Shown in pieces: positions 24,356 through 32,004 of a stretch of 64,000 nt of DNA (the first letter of the stretch is position 1; each line of letters starts with the position of its first letter). The stretch comes from Bradyrhizobium sp. BR 10289 (GTDB lineage: Bacteria; Pseudomonadota; Alphaproteobacteria; Rhizobiales; Xanthobacteraceae). Under the pieces are notes generated by a model that saw nothing but the letters and a program-made list of their open reading frames with translations, had not been told where the DNA came from and did not search any database. The stretch covers positions 119,954 to 183,953 of the forward strand of contig NZ_JACOFR010000014.1 of the NCBI RefSeq assembly GCF_019455385.1. Reading direction: 5' to 3'. The position numbers and the translations under genes were made by a program.

Positions 24356-24586
24356 ATGACAAAGGAAGCCCTCGAGATTCTGCTCGAACGCGTGTCGGCC
24401 TGGCCCGAAGAGGCTCAGGAAGAGCTGATGCGATCGCTGACCGACATCGAGAACAGACATCTCGGCATCTACCGTCTCAGCGACGACGAACGAAATGCCG
24501 TACGTCGCGGCTTGCAGGATATGCGTGATGGGCGGCTGGCAAGCGACGAAGCAGTCGCCGCGGTCTTCAATCGCTACAGCGCATGA
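24356..24586 (+). CDS. Antitoxin of a type II toxin-antitoxin pair
   Basis: This acidic 76-residue protein ends YRLSDDERNAVRRGLQDMRD and AVAAVFNRYSA, a layout common in small antitoxins that precede ParE toxins. The C-terminal segment would wrap the toxin. It overlaps the downstream toxin gene by four bases (ATGA), so the two are translationally coupled. No separate DNA-binding helix is obvious, so autoregulation is uncertain. Confidence 0.75.
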   Translation: MTKEALEILLERVSAWPEEAQEELMRSLTDIENRHLGIYRLSDDERNAVRRGLQDMRDGRLASDEAVAAVFNRYSA

Positions 24587-24864
24587 AAGTGCGCTGGTCC
24601 GAAAGCTCGCTTTCGGACATCGACGATATATTTTCTTACATTCACGAACGCAATCGCACAGCTGCAGCCGCGGTGGTGGAGCGCATCAAGGCCGTTGCCA
24701 GCCTGCTCCAGGATTTTCCCGAGGCTGGCCATCTCACCGACGAGCCCGGCGTGCGCATGTTCCCGACCGTTCGCTATCCGTATCTTGTGTTCTACACGAT
24801 CAATACATCTGATGCCGAGGTCGTGATCCTCCATGTGCGCCATGGAGCTCAAGAACGGCCCTAG
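24583..24864 (+). CDS. ParE/RelE superfamily toxin
   Basis: This 93-residue protein has the RelE/ParE fold signature: MKVRWSESSLSDIDDIFSYI, a middle LLQDFPEAGHLTDEPGVRMF, and a final strand pair with YPYLVFYTIN and VVILHVRHGAQERP. The HGA..R ending is characteristic of ParE rather than RelE, whose target is gyrase; mRNA cleavage is the RelE alternative. The start codon overlaps the antitoxin stop. Its 3' end is 12 bases from the convergent amidase gene. Confidence 0.88.
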   Translation: MKVRWSESSLSDIDDIFSYIHERNRTAAAAVVERIKAVASLLQDFPEAGHLTDEPGVRMFPTVRYPYLVFYTINTSDAEVVILHVRHGAQERP

Positions 24865-24876
24865 ATACCCTGCAAT

Positions 24877-25698
24877 CTACCGCTTCCCGCAAAACTCCCC
24901 CACGCCGGCGGCAACAGCCGCCGCGATCAGCTCCTGCCGCTCCGGCGAGTTCATCGCCATTTCCTCGTCGCGATTGATGATCGAGCCCGCCTCGAGCAGC
25001 ACCGCAGCACTCTGCGTCTGCGACAGCACGACGAGTCCGTCATAGCGGTAGACGCCGACATCCTTGTCGAGCAGCTGGCGCCGGTAGCGGCCCATCACCG
25101 GCAGTGTGTATTGGCTCGCATAGTGCAGGCCCTGCTCCTTCAGCTGCCGGCCGATCATCCTGGCCAGCATCAGGCTGGTCGCGAAGTGCGGGTTGCGTTC
25201 GGAGACGAACAGCGAATGGCCCGAGAAGCGGTCGCTGAAATAGCTCGGCGCGCCGTCGAATTCCCAGGTCTCCAGCAATTTGTCCGGCACCGAATCGTGA
25301 TGGACCGACAGGAACAGTTCGGCCTGCCCGTCATTGGCGGCGCTGACACGCTTGACGAGGCTCGGACGCGCCTTGCCGTCCGTGACCAGCAGGCGGGCTG
25401 CGGCAAAGCCCGCGGATTTGAGTTTCGCCGTGATGAGTTTTGCCAGATGGAAGTTGAAGCCGAACTCCGGATCGTTGCGCGCGCTGAGCGCGCCGTAGGA
25501 CTCCGGGGTATGCCCGACATCGACGACGATCCGGAATTTCGGCGCCTCGCACCTGGCCGGCGGCGGCTTCACCCCGGGTTTTGCAATCTTTCGCACGACC
25601 GCGGCCTCGCCGGCGCCAACCGGTGCCCATGACGACAGCAGCACCGACGCGATGAGCGATGCAACGAGAGCTGTGATGATGCCCCGCGCCCGCAACAA
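24877..25698 (-). CDS. N-acetylmuramoyl-L-alanine amidase (Amidase_3)
   Basis: This 273-residue zinc amidase cleaves the MurNAc-L-Ala bond in peptidoglycan during cell separation or turnover. It has an N-terminal signal segment (about residues 6-30) and the zinc motifs VVDVGHTPESYGALSAR (His), DPEFGFN (Glu), LFLSVHHDSV (His) and the catalytic Glu in AVLLEAGSIINRDEE. The start is TTG: the ribosome site GGAG is formed by the end of the upstream Rieske gene (GCGGAGTAG), whose stop codon is three bases away, so translation is likely coupled. Its functional link with that oxygenase is unclear. Confidence 0.92.
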   Translation of the reverse strand: MLRARGIITALVASLIASVLLSSWAPVGAGEAAVVRKIAKPGVKPPPARCEAPKFRIVVDVGHTPESYGALSARNDPEFGFNFHLAKLITAKLKSAGFAAARLLVTDGKARPSLVKRVSAANDGQAELFLSVHHDSVPDKLLETWEFDGAPSYFSDRFSGHSLFVSERNPHFATSLMLARMIGRQLKEQGLHYASQYTLPVMGRYRRQLLDKDVGVYRYDGLVVLSQTQSAAVLLEAGSIINRDEEMAMNSPERQELIAAAVAAGVGEFCGKR

Positions 25699-25701
25699 GC
25701 C

Positions 25702-27039
25702 CTACTCCGCTGCCGCGACCCTGGGACGCCCGACGAAGCCCGCGACATCGCCAAAACGTTCCAGCATCACCGCCGGCAGGTCCTTGGCCTTGCTGGTGAC
25801 GCAGGCGCCGGAGCGCACCGCGTAGCGGTCCTGATGCGCAGCCTGTGGCGGCGGCTCGCCCTCTTGAAGCGCGCGCGCCAGCTCCATCACGGTTTTGCGA
25901 AAATGCATGATGCCGAGGTCGGTCGGGCCGAGATGCTCGCGGGTGCGGTCGGCGATCGGGCCCTGGCTGTCCTGCACGGCGGCGTCCTGCTCGGAGACGC
26001 CCTTGATACCGGTGTAACTCTTGGTCTTCTGGAGCTTGCGGTCGATCAGATAGTCGTTGCCCTTGTGGCGCAGCGGCACGTAATTATCGTCGACCTCCGC
26101 GATCACGCCGTTGCCGCGGTCATAGGCCTCGCGCTCGGCTTGCGTCAGCGGCCGTTCCGGATTCCAGGCATAGGTGTAGATCCAGCAATTGGTGTCGGTG
26201 ACAGGCACGAAGGTCTGGCCAAAGATGTTCTCGCCCGGCATCGCGCTCGGCGCATAGGCGTGGAACGGCATCAGGAATTGCGCGATGCGCCAATAGATGT
26301 TGTCGCTGCCGGTGAGCCGGCCGCCGGCGATGGTCAAGCCCGCCTCGTGCGGAGCGACCTTGATCACGGGGCGCGGGTCCTCCGCGATCCAGCGCATATG
26401 GTCGCTCGACATCCGCGCGATCGGATTCACAAAATGCTTCTTGATGTCCAGAATTTCGTTCTCCTCCTTGTCGAAGGAGAGATGGGCAAAGGTGAAATGC
26501 GCGGTGTCGATCGAGCCTTCCAGTGCCTGCACCCAGTTGCAGTCCTGCCATTTCTTGCTGACGTAGCGATGCGATTCCGGCAGCAGCGCCATTTCGAGAT
26601 CGGGCAATTCCGGCATGGCTTCAAGCGGGCCCATATAGGCCCAGATCATCTCGCCCCATTCGCGCACCGGATAGGATTTGATGCGGATGAGGTCCTTGGC
26701 GTTGAGATCGGGATAGGACGTCGGCATGTCGACGCAAGCCCCATCCGTGTCGAACTTCCAGCCGTGATAGACGCAGCGGATGCCGCATTCCTCGTTACGC
26801 CCGAGCCAGAGATTGGCGCCGCGATGCGGGCAATATTGATCGATGACACCGACCACGCCGCGGGAGTCGCGGAAGGCGAGCAGCTCTTCGCCGAGGACCG
26901 TGATCTTCTTCGGCTCGCCGTCGGGCTCAGGTAGTTCTTCGGAGAGAAGGACAGGGATCCAGAACCGCCGCAGCAGTTCGCCCATGCCTGTTCCGGGGCC
27001 CGACTCGGTCAGGAATTTGTTGTCCTCGGCGCGGAGCAT
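25702..27039 (-). CDS. Rieske [2Fe-2S] aromatic ring-hydroxylating oxygenase, large subunit
   Basis: This 445-residue oxygenase has a Rieske domain with Cys70, His72 (DQYCPHRG) and Cys89, His92 (IRCVYHGWKFD), and a catalytic domain with the iron-binding pattern SIDTAHFTFAHLSF. The overall design is that of phthalate 4,5-dioxygenase oxygenase subunits. An electron-transfer reductase is expected but none is encoded nearby. The ATG at 27039 follows GGGAGGG. The gene runs into the amidase gene with three bases between stop and TTG. Substrate unknown; an aromatic acid is a guess from the family. Confidence 0.92.
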   Translation of the reverse strand: MLRAEDNKFLTESGPGTGMGELLRRFWIPVLLSEELPEPDGEPKKITVLGEELLAFRDSRGVVGVIDQYCPHRGANLWLGRNEECGIRCVYHGWKFDTDGACVDMPTSYPDLNAKDLIRIKSYPVREWGEMIWAYMGPLEAMPELPDLEMALLPESHRYVSKKWQDCNWVQALEGSIDTAHFTFAHLSFDKEENEILDIKKHFVNPIARMSSDHMRWIAEDPRPVIKVAPHEAGLTIAGGRLTGSDNIYWRIAQFLMPFHAYAPSAMPGENIFGQTFVPVTDTNCWIYTYAWNPERPLTQAEREAYDRGNGVIAEVDDNYVPLRHKGNDYLIDRKLQKTKSYTGIKGVSEQDAAVQDSQGPIADRTREHLGPTDLGIMHFRKTVMELARALQEGEPPPQAAHQDRYAVRSGACVTSKAKDLPAVMLERFGDVAGFVGRPRVAAAE

Positions 27040-27109
27040 GGCTGACCCTCCCGATTTGTTTTCAGGAAGATTGACGCGAGAAGGGGAAAGCGTCAACGCA
27101 AGAGACGGT

Positions 27110-27233
27110 CGTGTCCCGGGACGCGGCGCGGCATGAAATGACGCGACGCAGAGCCGGGACCCAGCTTGCCGTGACAATGGGCCCCGGCTCAGCAGCGCAT
27201 CACTGCGTGCTGCGCCGCGTCCGGGGCACGAGA
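27110..27233. repeat. Palindromic intergenic repeat (class B, copy 1)
   Basis: A GTGTCCCGGGACGCGGCGC left arm and a GCGTCCGGGGCACGAGAG right arm surround two inner blocks, GAGCCGGGACCCAG and GGGCCCCGGCTC. The same organisation recurs at 34744 and 55801. It separates the Rieske gene from the TauD-like gene. Confidence 0.75.
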
Positions 27234-27238
27234 GCGAT

Positions 27239-28135
27239 CTAAACAGGCCTCTCCCCCTTCACCGTCACGCGCGTCCCCGACCGCGTGTGCGGCCAGTAAT
27301 CCCACATCGCGCGGTGCTGGGTGCAGCGGTTGTCCCAGAAGGCGATGGCGTTCTCGGTCCAGCGGAAGCGGCACTGGAACAGCGGATTCTCGGCGTGCTG
27401 GTAGAGATAGGCGAGCATCGCGTCGCTCTCGTCGCGCGGGATGCCGTTGATGTGGCGGGTGAAGCCGCGGTTGACGTAGAGCGCCTTCTTGCCCGTGACC
27501 GGATGCGTGCGGACCACCGGATGCTCGGCGTTCGGATAGGACGGACGATCGTCGACGCCGTAATTGGCGTAGAGGCCGCGATAGATCGGCTCGCCGTCGT
27601 GCAGTGCGGTTAGACCGTCCAGATAGGTCTTCATGCGGTCCGACAGCGCCTCGTAGGCCGCATACATGTTGGCGAACAGCGTGTCGCCGCCGCGCGACGG
27701 GCATTGCTTGATGTAGAGGATCGAGCCCATCGGCGGCTCGACATCGCAGGACACGTCGGAGTGCCAGCCCTCGCCATTGGCGCGCGGCGAGTTCTTGTCG
27801 GCATAGATCTTCATCAGCGCCGGGTCTTCGTCCTCGTGAGGCGCTGCGGGATGGACATGCAACTCGCCGAACTTGCGGCCGAAGGCGAGGTGCTGCTTCG
27901 GCGTGATGGTCTGGTCGCGGAAGAAGATGACGAGGTTTTCCGCGAGCGCGCGGTGGATCTCATCCATCTGCCGGTTGGAACGGCTATCGCCATCGACGAG
28001 CGCGCCGATGTCGACGCCGGAGATTTCCGCACCGATGATGGGGGTGAGCTTTTCGACCGCGATGGTCTCATAAGGCGCGCCATCCTCGGTCGTGTGGCGA
28101 TAGCGCGGGCCCTGCTTGCCGGCCAGTGAGCTCAT
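27239..28135 (-). CDS. TauD/TfdA family Fe(II)/2-oxoglutarate dioxygenase
   Basis: This 298-residue dioxygenase uses 2-oxoglutarate and O2 to hydroxylate and often split a small organic acid. The facial triad is visible as GWHSDVSCD (His and Asp) and the distal His in TQHRAMWDYW, followed by the 2-oxoglutarate-binding Arg in RSGTRVTVKG. PRGADPL-like segments are replaced by QCPSRGGDTLFANMY, close to taurine dioxygenase. No sulfonate transporter is adjacent, so taurine is not supported as the substrate. GGGAGA precedes the ATG at 28135. Confidence 0.9.
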   Translation of the reverse strand: MSSLAGKQGPRYRHTTEDGAPYETIAVEKLTPIIGAEISGVDIGALVDGDSRSNRQMDEIHRALAENLVIFFRDQTITPKQHLAFGRKFGELHVHPAAPHEDEDPALMKIYADKNSPRANGEGWHSDVSCDVEPPMGSILYIKQCPSRGGDTLFANMYAAYEALSDRMKTYLDGLTALHDGEPIYRGLYANYGVDDRPSYPNAEHPVVRTHPVTGKKALYVNRGFTRHINGIPRDESDAMLAYLYQHAENPLFQCRFRWTENAIAFWDNRCTQHRAMWDYWPHTRSGTRVTVKGERPV

Positions 28136-28216
28136 GGGCGTTGTCTCCCGATCATTGTTGATTGGGAGGCATCGTAGCGCGCGACGATAGATGTGCAATC
28201 CGCACTGCAAACACAG

Positions 28217-28375
28217 CTGTCGTCCCGGGGCGCGCGGAGCGCGAACCCGGGACCCATAGCCACAGGATTGGGTTTTGCGACGACTCGGAGTGACAGTCCG
28301 TCATAGCCACGATGTCCTGTGGCTATGGGTCCCAGATCTGCGCGCGCTCGAGGCGCGCTTGTCCGGGACGACAGC
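28217..28375. repeat. Palindromic intergenic repeat (class C, copy 1)
   Basis: Outer arms CTGTCGTCCC and GGGACGACAG enclose inner arms GACCCATAGCCACAGGAT and ATGTCCTGTGGCTATGGGTC, giving nested dyad symmetry over about 160 bp. Related copies lie at 49201, 56511 and 58491. Confidence 0.8.
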
Positions 28376-28402
28376 GCAGTGTGGGGCGCTAACGGAGTGA
28401 GC

Positions 28403-29686
28403 CTACTCCGCCGCGGTCACCGGCACCTTGGCGCCCTGGCCGTAGCGCTGGTCGATGTAGTCGATCACCAGCGCCTTGAAGTCGGCCGAGATGGTCGGGC
28501 CGCGCAGCGTGCGGAACTTCTTGCCGTCGACGAAGACGGGCGCGGCCGGCGCTTCGCCGGTGCCGGGCAGCGAGATGCCGATATTGGCGTGCTTGGATTC
28601 GCCGGGGCCGTTGACGATGCAGCCCATCACCGCGACGTTGAGCTCCTCGACGCCAGGATATTTCGTCTTCCAGTTCGGCATCTCGTCGCGGATGAAATCC
28701 TGGATCGAGCGCGCCAATTCCTGGAACGTGGTCGAGGTGGTGCGGCCGCAGCCGGGGCATGCCGCGACCAGCGGCACGAAGGTGCGGAAGCCCATGGTCT
28801 GCAACAGCTCCTGGCCGACCTGCACCTCGCGGGTACGGTCGCCGCCGGGCTCCGGCGTCAGCGAGATGCGGATGGTGTCGCCGATGCCCTGTTGAAGCAG
28901 GATGCCGAGCGCGGCGGAGGACGCGACGATGCCCTTCGAGCCCATGCCGGCTTCGGTGAGGCCGAGATGGATGGCGTAATCGGAACGCGCGGCGAGATCC
29001 TGGTAGACCGCGATCAGATCCTGCACCGCCGACACCTTGGCGGAGAGGATGATGCGGTCCTTGGGCATGCCGAGCTCTTCGGCGCGCGCGGCCGAGAGCA
29101 GCGCCGACTGCACCATCGCCTCGCGCGTCACCGCACGCACGTCCCGCGGGTTGGCGGAGGCGGCGTTCTCGTCCATCAGCTTGGTCAGCAGCTCCTGGTC
29201 GAGCGAGCCCCAATTGGCGCCGATACGGACCGGCTTGTTGTTCTTGTTCGCGATCTCGATGATGTCGGCGAACTGGGTGTCGCGCTTGTCCTTGAAGCCG
29301 ACATTGCCGGGATTGATGCGGTACTTCGCCAGCGCCTCGGCGCAGGCCGGATAGGCCGCGAGCAGCTTGTGGCCGATATAGTGGAAGTCGCCGATCAGCG
29401 GTGTGGTGATGCCGCGCTTGGCGAGACCGTCGCGGATGTGCGGGACGGCAGCCGCAGCCTCCTCGCGGTCCACGGTGATGCGGACCATCTCGGAGCCGGC
29501 GCGCGCGAGCGCTGCGACCTGGGCGATGGTGCCGTCGATATCGGCGGTGTCGGTGTTGGTCATCGACTGCACGACGATCGGCGCGCCGCCGCCGACGGCG
29601 ACGTTGCCGACCTTGACCTGGGTGGTGCGGTGCCGGGGCGCGGGGCCCGCGATGTCGGAATCGAGGGGGTTTTCGAGCTTGTTCAT
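28403..29686 (-). CDS. ispG: 4-hydroxy-3-methylbut-2-en-1-yl diphosphate synthase
   Basis: IspG (GcpE) is the [4Fe-4S] enzyme that converts methylerythritol cyclodiphosphate to HMBPP, the penultimate step of the MEP pathway. The 427-residue protein shows the TIM-barrel start APIVVQSMTNTDT, YRINPGNVG, and the cluster Cys residues in VPLVAACPGCGRTT and VAVMGCIVNGPGESK. The ATG at 29686 is preceded by TTTGGA; the longer TTG start three codons upstream is unlikely. The EamA transporter gene ends 12 bases upstream, so the two may be cotranscribed. Confidence 0.97.
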   Translation of the reverse strand: MNKLENPLDSDIAGPAPRHRTTQVKVGNVAVGGGAPIVVQSMTNTDTADIDGTIAQVAALARAGSEMVRITVDREEAAAAVPHIRDGLAKRGITTPLIGDFHYIGHKLLAAYPACAEALAKYRINPGNVGFKDKRDTQFADIIEIANKNNKPVRIGANWGSLDQELLTKLMDENAASANPRDVRAVTREAMVQSALLSAARAEELGMPKDRIILSAKVSAVQDLIAVYQDLAARSDYAIHLGLTEAGMGSKGIVASSAALGILLQQGIGDTIRISLTPEPGGDRTREVQVGQELLQTMGFRTFVPLVAACPGCGRTTSTTFQELARSIQDFIRDEMPNWKTKYPGVEELNVAVMGCIVNGPGESKHANIGISLPGTGEAPAAPVFVDGKKFRTLRGPTISADFKALVIDYIDQRYGQGAKVPVTAAE

Positions 29687-29698
29687 GGGGTCCAAATA

Positions 29699-30652
29699 TC
29701 AGGTTTTGGTGACGTTCAGCAATGCATCACGCGGCGCCGCAGCCGATTGGCTCGGACGGTTAACCAGAAAAAGCCCAGCAATTACAAGGACCGCGGCGAC
29801 CCCGAATGTCAGGCTCAAGGTGTCGTGCATGATGAAATAGCTACCCACCACGCCAAACAAAGGGGTGATGAAGGTAAAAGCCGACAATTTGCTGGCCGAA
29901 TAGGTCTTCACCAGCGCGAACCAAAGCGTGAACGTGGTTCCCACCACCCAGATCGCCTGGAAGGCCATCAGGCCGAGGGACAGCGGCGACGGAGTATGGG
30001 TGATGGTCTCACCAAACAGATATGCCGCCACCCCGAGGACCGGGATCGAGGTCGCGACCTGATAGCCTAGGGCTTTCTCCGGTGCGACGAAGCGCAGCCG
30101 GGTGCCCTTGGCCACCAGTGTGGTTGCCGCCCATAGCCCGGCACCACCGACGATCATGAGGTCGCCGAGCAGGACGTGCGAATCGACATTGGGCTGCGGC
30201 ACGCCGATCGCGAGCGCGACGCCGGCAAAGCTGATCGCCAATCCCAGCCATTGCGAGGTGCCGAGCCGCTCGCCGAGCACCTGGTAGGAGCCGAGCGCGA
30301 CGAAGAACGGGGCGGTGTAGAGGAACACCACCGCGCGCGAGGCGGAGGTGAAGCGCAGCCCCTGGAAGATCAGCACGAATTCGATGCCGAACATCAGCCC
30401 GGCGATCAGGCCCGGCTTCCACGTGCCGTCGCGCTCGAAGAATTTGACGCCGCGCAAAGTGCCGATGATGAACAACACCGGCAGTGCGCCCATCGAGCGG
30501 ATCATCGCCTGGAGCATCGGCGGAACATCCGGCAGCACCAGCTTGATCGCGATCTGATTGAAGGCCCAGGTCAGGCACAGCATCAGCATCAGGGCGATGG
30601 CGCCGGCACTGAGGGGCCGCGCGGCGGATGGGTTGGCTTGAGGTGCGGACAT
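29699..30652 (-). CDS. EamA/DMT family transporter
   Basis: This 317-residue protein has ten predicted transmembrane segments formed by two EamA repeats, the first beginning ALMLMLCLTWAFNQIAIKLV with the typical W-FN pattern and the second around LLGDLMIVGGAGLWAATTLV. Members export amino acids, drugs or metabolites; the substrate cannot be told. GGGAAG lies close to the ATG at 30652. It immediately precedes ispG, but functional linkage is not implied. Confidence 0.9.
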   Translation of the reverse strand: MSAPQANPSAARPLSAGAIALMLMLCLTWAFNQIAIKLVLPDVPPMLQAMIRSMGALPVLFIIGTLRGVKFFERDGTWKPGLIAGLMFGIEFVLIFQGLRFTSASRAVVFLYTAPFFVALGSYQVLGERLGTSQWLGLAISFAGVALAIGVPQPNVDSHVLLGDLMIVGGAGLWAATTLVAKGTRLRFVAPEKALGYQVATSIPVLGVAAYLFGETITHTPSPLSLGLMAFQAIWVVGTTFTLWFALVKTYSASKLSAFTFITPLFGVVGSYFIMHDTLSLTFGVAAVLVIAGLFLVNRPSQSAAAPRDALLNVTKT

Positions 30653-30710
30653 GTCTTCCCGGATACCGGCTTTGCGCCGTTGTTGGTTGATTGACTCAGA
30701 CGGCGGGCGG

Positions 30711-30838
30711 TTCACCTCTCCCCAGCGGGGAGAGGTCGATTTGCGGAGCAAATCGGGCGAGGGGGCGCAGGCCCCATGAGAGAGTGAAACCCCTCACCCG
30801 CGCCTGCGGCGCGACCTCTCCCTTTGGGAGAGGTGAAC
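30711..30838. repeat. Palindromic intergenic repeat (class A, copy 4)
   Basis: Bounded by TTCACCTCTCCCC and GGGAGAGGTGAA as outer inverted arms, with inner hairpins GATTTGCGGAGCAAATC and GCCTGCGGCGC. It lies between the Zur-like gene and the EamA gene. Confidence 0.75.
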
Positions 30839-30871
30839 ACCACCGTTGTTGCTCGAGTTGATCCCATCTCT

Positions 30872-31366
30872 TTAAGAGGCTTTCTGGCAATGGGTGCAGA
30901 TGCCCGTGATCTCCACCACGGACAGCTTGGGGGCGAAGCCTGAGCTGCGCGCCGCGGCGTTGAGGTCGCTGGCGAAGGACGCTGACGACATCTCGCCGAC
31001 GAGACCACATCGCTCGCAGATCAGGAACGCCACCGCCGAGGTCGAATCATGGTCGTGGGCGGCGCAGGCGAGATAGGCGTTGCGGCTCTCGATGCGATGT
31101 ACGAGGCCGTTGGCCATCAAGAAATCGAGAGCGCGATAGACCGTGATCGGCGCTGGCCGCGCCATCGATTTTGCCAGTTCGTCGATCACCTCATAGGCGC
31201 CGAGCGGGCGGTGGCTGGAGAGCAGTGCCCCCAGCACCTGACGACGGATCGGCGTGAATTTCTGCGCGCGCTGCACGCAGACCGCTTCCGCATGCGCCAG
31301 CGCGTCCGCTGTGCAGCGGCCGTGATCGTGGTCGGGCGCGGGAAAAGCCGGCGTTGCGAAGGTCAT
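30872..31366 (-). CDS. zur: Fur family transcriptional repressor, Zur-like
   Basis: This 164-residue repressor begins with a His/Asp-rich leader (PDHDHGRC), followed by a winged helix (TPIRRQVLGALLSSHRPLGA, ITVYRALDFLMANGLVHRIES) and a C-terminal dimerisation domain. The structural zinc Cys pairs are LICERCG and GICTHCQ. The overall pattern, with Cys pairs and a short dimer domain, resembles Zur more than Fur, so zinc uptake control is likely. No znuABC genes are in the window. AAGG lies nine bases before the ATG. Confidence 0.85.
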   Translation of the reverse strand: MTFATPAFPAPDHDHGRCTADALAHAEAVCVQRAQKFTPIRRQVLGALLSSHRPLGAYEVIDELAKSMARPAPITVYRALDFLMANGLVHRIESRNAYLACAAHDHDSTSAVAFLICERCGLVGEMSSASFASDLNAAARSSGFAPKLSVVEITGICTHCQKAS

Positions 31367-31478
31367 TCGGCCCGCCTTCTAGCACTTCGGCGATGGAACC
31401 CAAAGCGCCACGGGGGAACGGCTGCCAGCCATGTTCCTGCTGCGGGACAGCGTCCCGTTAACCCGCCATGAAATAATC

Positions 31479-31523
31479 ATAAGCTTGCTTATTATATGCC
31501 AGCTTATTGGAGACCAAGCTTAT
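31479..31523 (+). promoter_or_regulatory. Probable operator of the MarR-emrAB operon
   Basis: A 6-bp inverted repeat with 2-bp spacer, ATAAGCTTGCTTAT, lies at 31479-31492, and two further half sites, AGCTTATT (31501-31508) and AAGCTTAT (31516-31523), follow up to the MarR start codon. The AT-rich block around TTATTATATG suits a promoter -10 region. The layout is what an autoregulated MarR repressor would bind. Confidence 0.55.
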
Positions 31524-32004
31524 GACCCGCGGGTCTGTCGACCAGAACTTCCTGTTCACGCTCGGCGAGCTCTACCGGCTCTTGCGCGTCTATGCCGACA
31601 AGGAGGCCTCGCGCTTCGGCATCACCCGCGCGCAATGGGCCGTCCTGGCCAAGGTCGAGCGCAGCGAGGGCATGAAGCAGTCGGAACTCGCCGAGCTCCT
31701 GGAGATGCAGCCGATCACGCTGACGCGGCTGATCGACAAGCTCTGCGACAGCGACTGGATCGAGCGCCGCAGCGATGCCTCGGACCGCCGGGTCAAACGC
31801 CTGTACCTCAAGAAGGCCGGGCGGCAGCTGCTCGGCAAGATGAGCGGCCTCAAATCAGAACTCACGGCGAACGCACTCGACGGCATCAGCCCGGCCGATG
31901 CCCATCGTCTCCTCACCCAACTCGAAACCATCAAAGAAAACGTGCGCAACGCGATCCAGGCCTCCGGCGCGGAACAAGCACGTAAGGAGCAGCGCTATGG
32001 CTGA
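31522..32004 (+). CDS. MarR family transcriptional regulator
   Basis: This 160-residue winged-helix repressor has the recognition helix segment KQSELAELLEMQPITLTRLI and the wing with WIERRSDASDRRVKRLYL. The ATG at 31522 is preceded by GGAG; an upstream TTG at 31507 is unlikely. The gene overlaps the membrane-fusion gene by eight bases and heads a three-gene efflux operon, so it probably represses it until a toxic ligand binds. The candidate operator at 31479-31523 supports autoregulation. Confidence 0.93.
   Translation: MTRGSVDQNFLFTLGELYRLLRVYADKEASRFGITRAQWAVLAKVERSEGMKQSELAELLEMQPITLTRLIDKLCDSDWIERRSDASDRRVKRLYLKKAGRQLLGKMSGLKSELTANALDGISPADAHRLLTQLETIKENVRNAIQASGAEQARKEQRYG

Noticed and set aside
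27110..27233. Possible CRISPR array or insertion sequence ends
   Set aside because: The repeats are dyads dispersed singly between genes, with no regular spacers, cas genes or transposase frame; no CRISPR or IS was found anywhere in the window.
27239..28135. Taurine dioxygenase (tauD) as a specific name
   Set aside because: No tauABC transporter or sulfur-assimilation gene is nearby; only the superfamily is supported.
28319..30070. 583-residue plus-strand frame covering ispG antisense
   Set aside because: Begins inside a palindromic repeat and runs opposite the unambiguous ispG gene.
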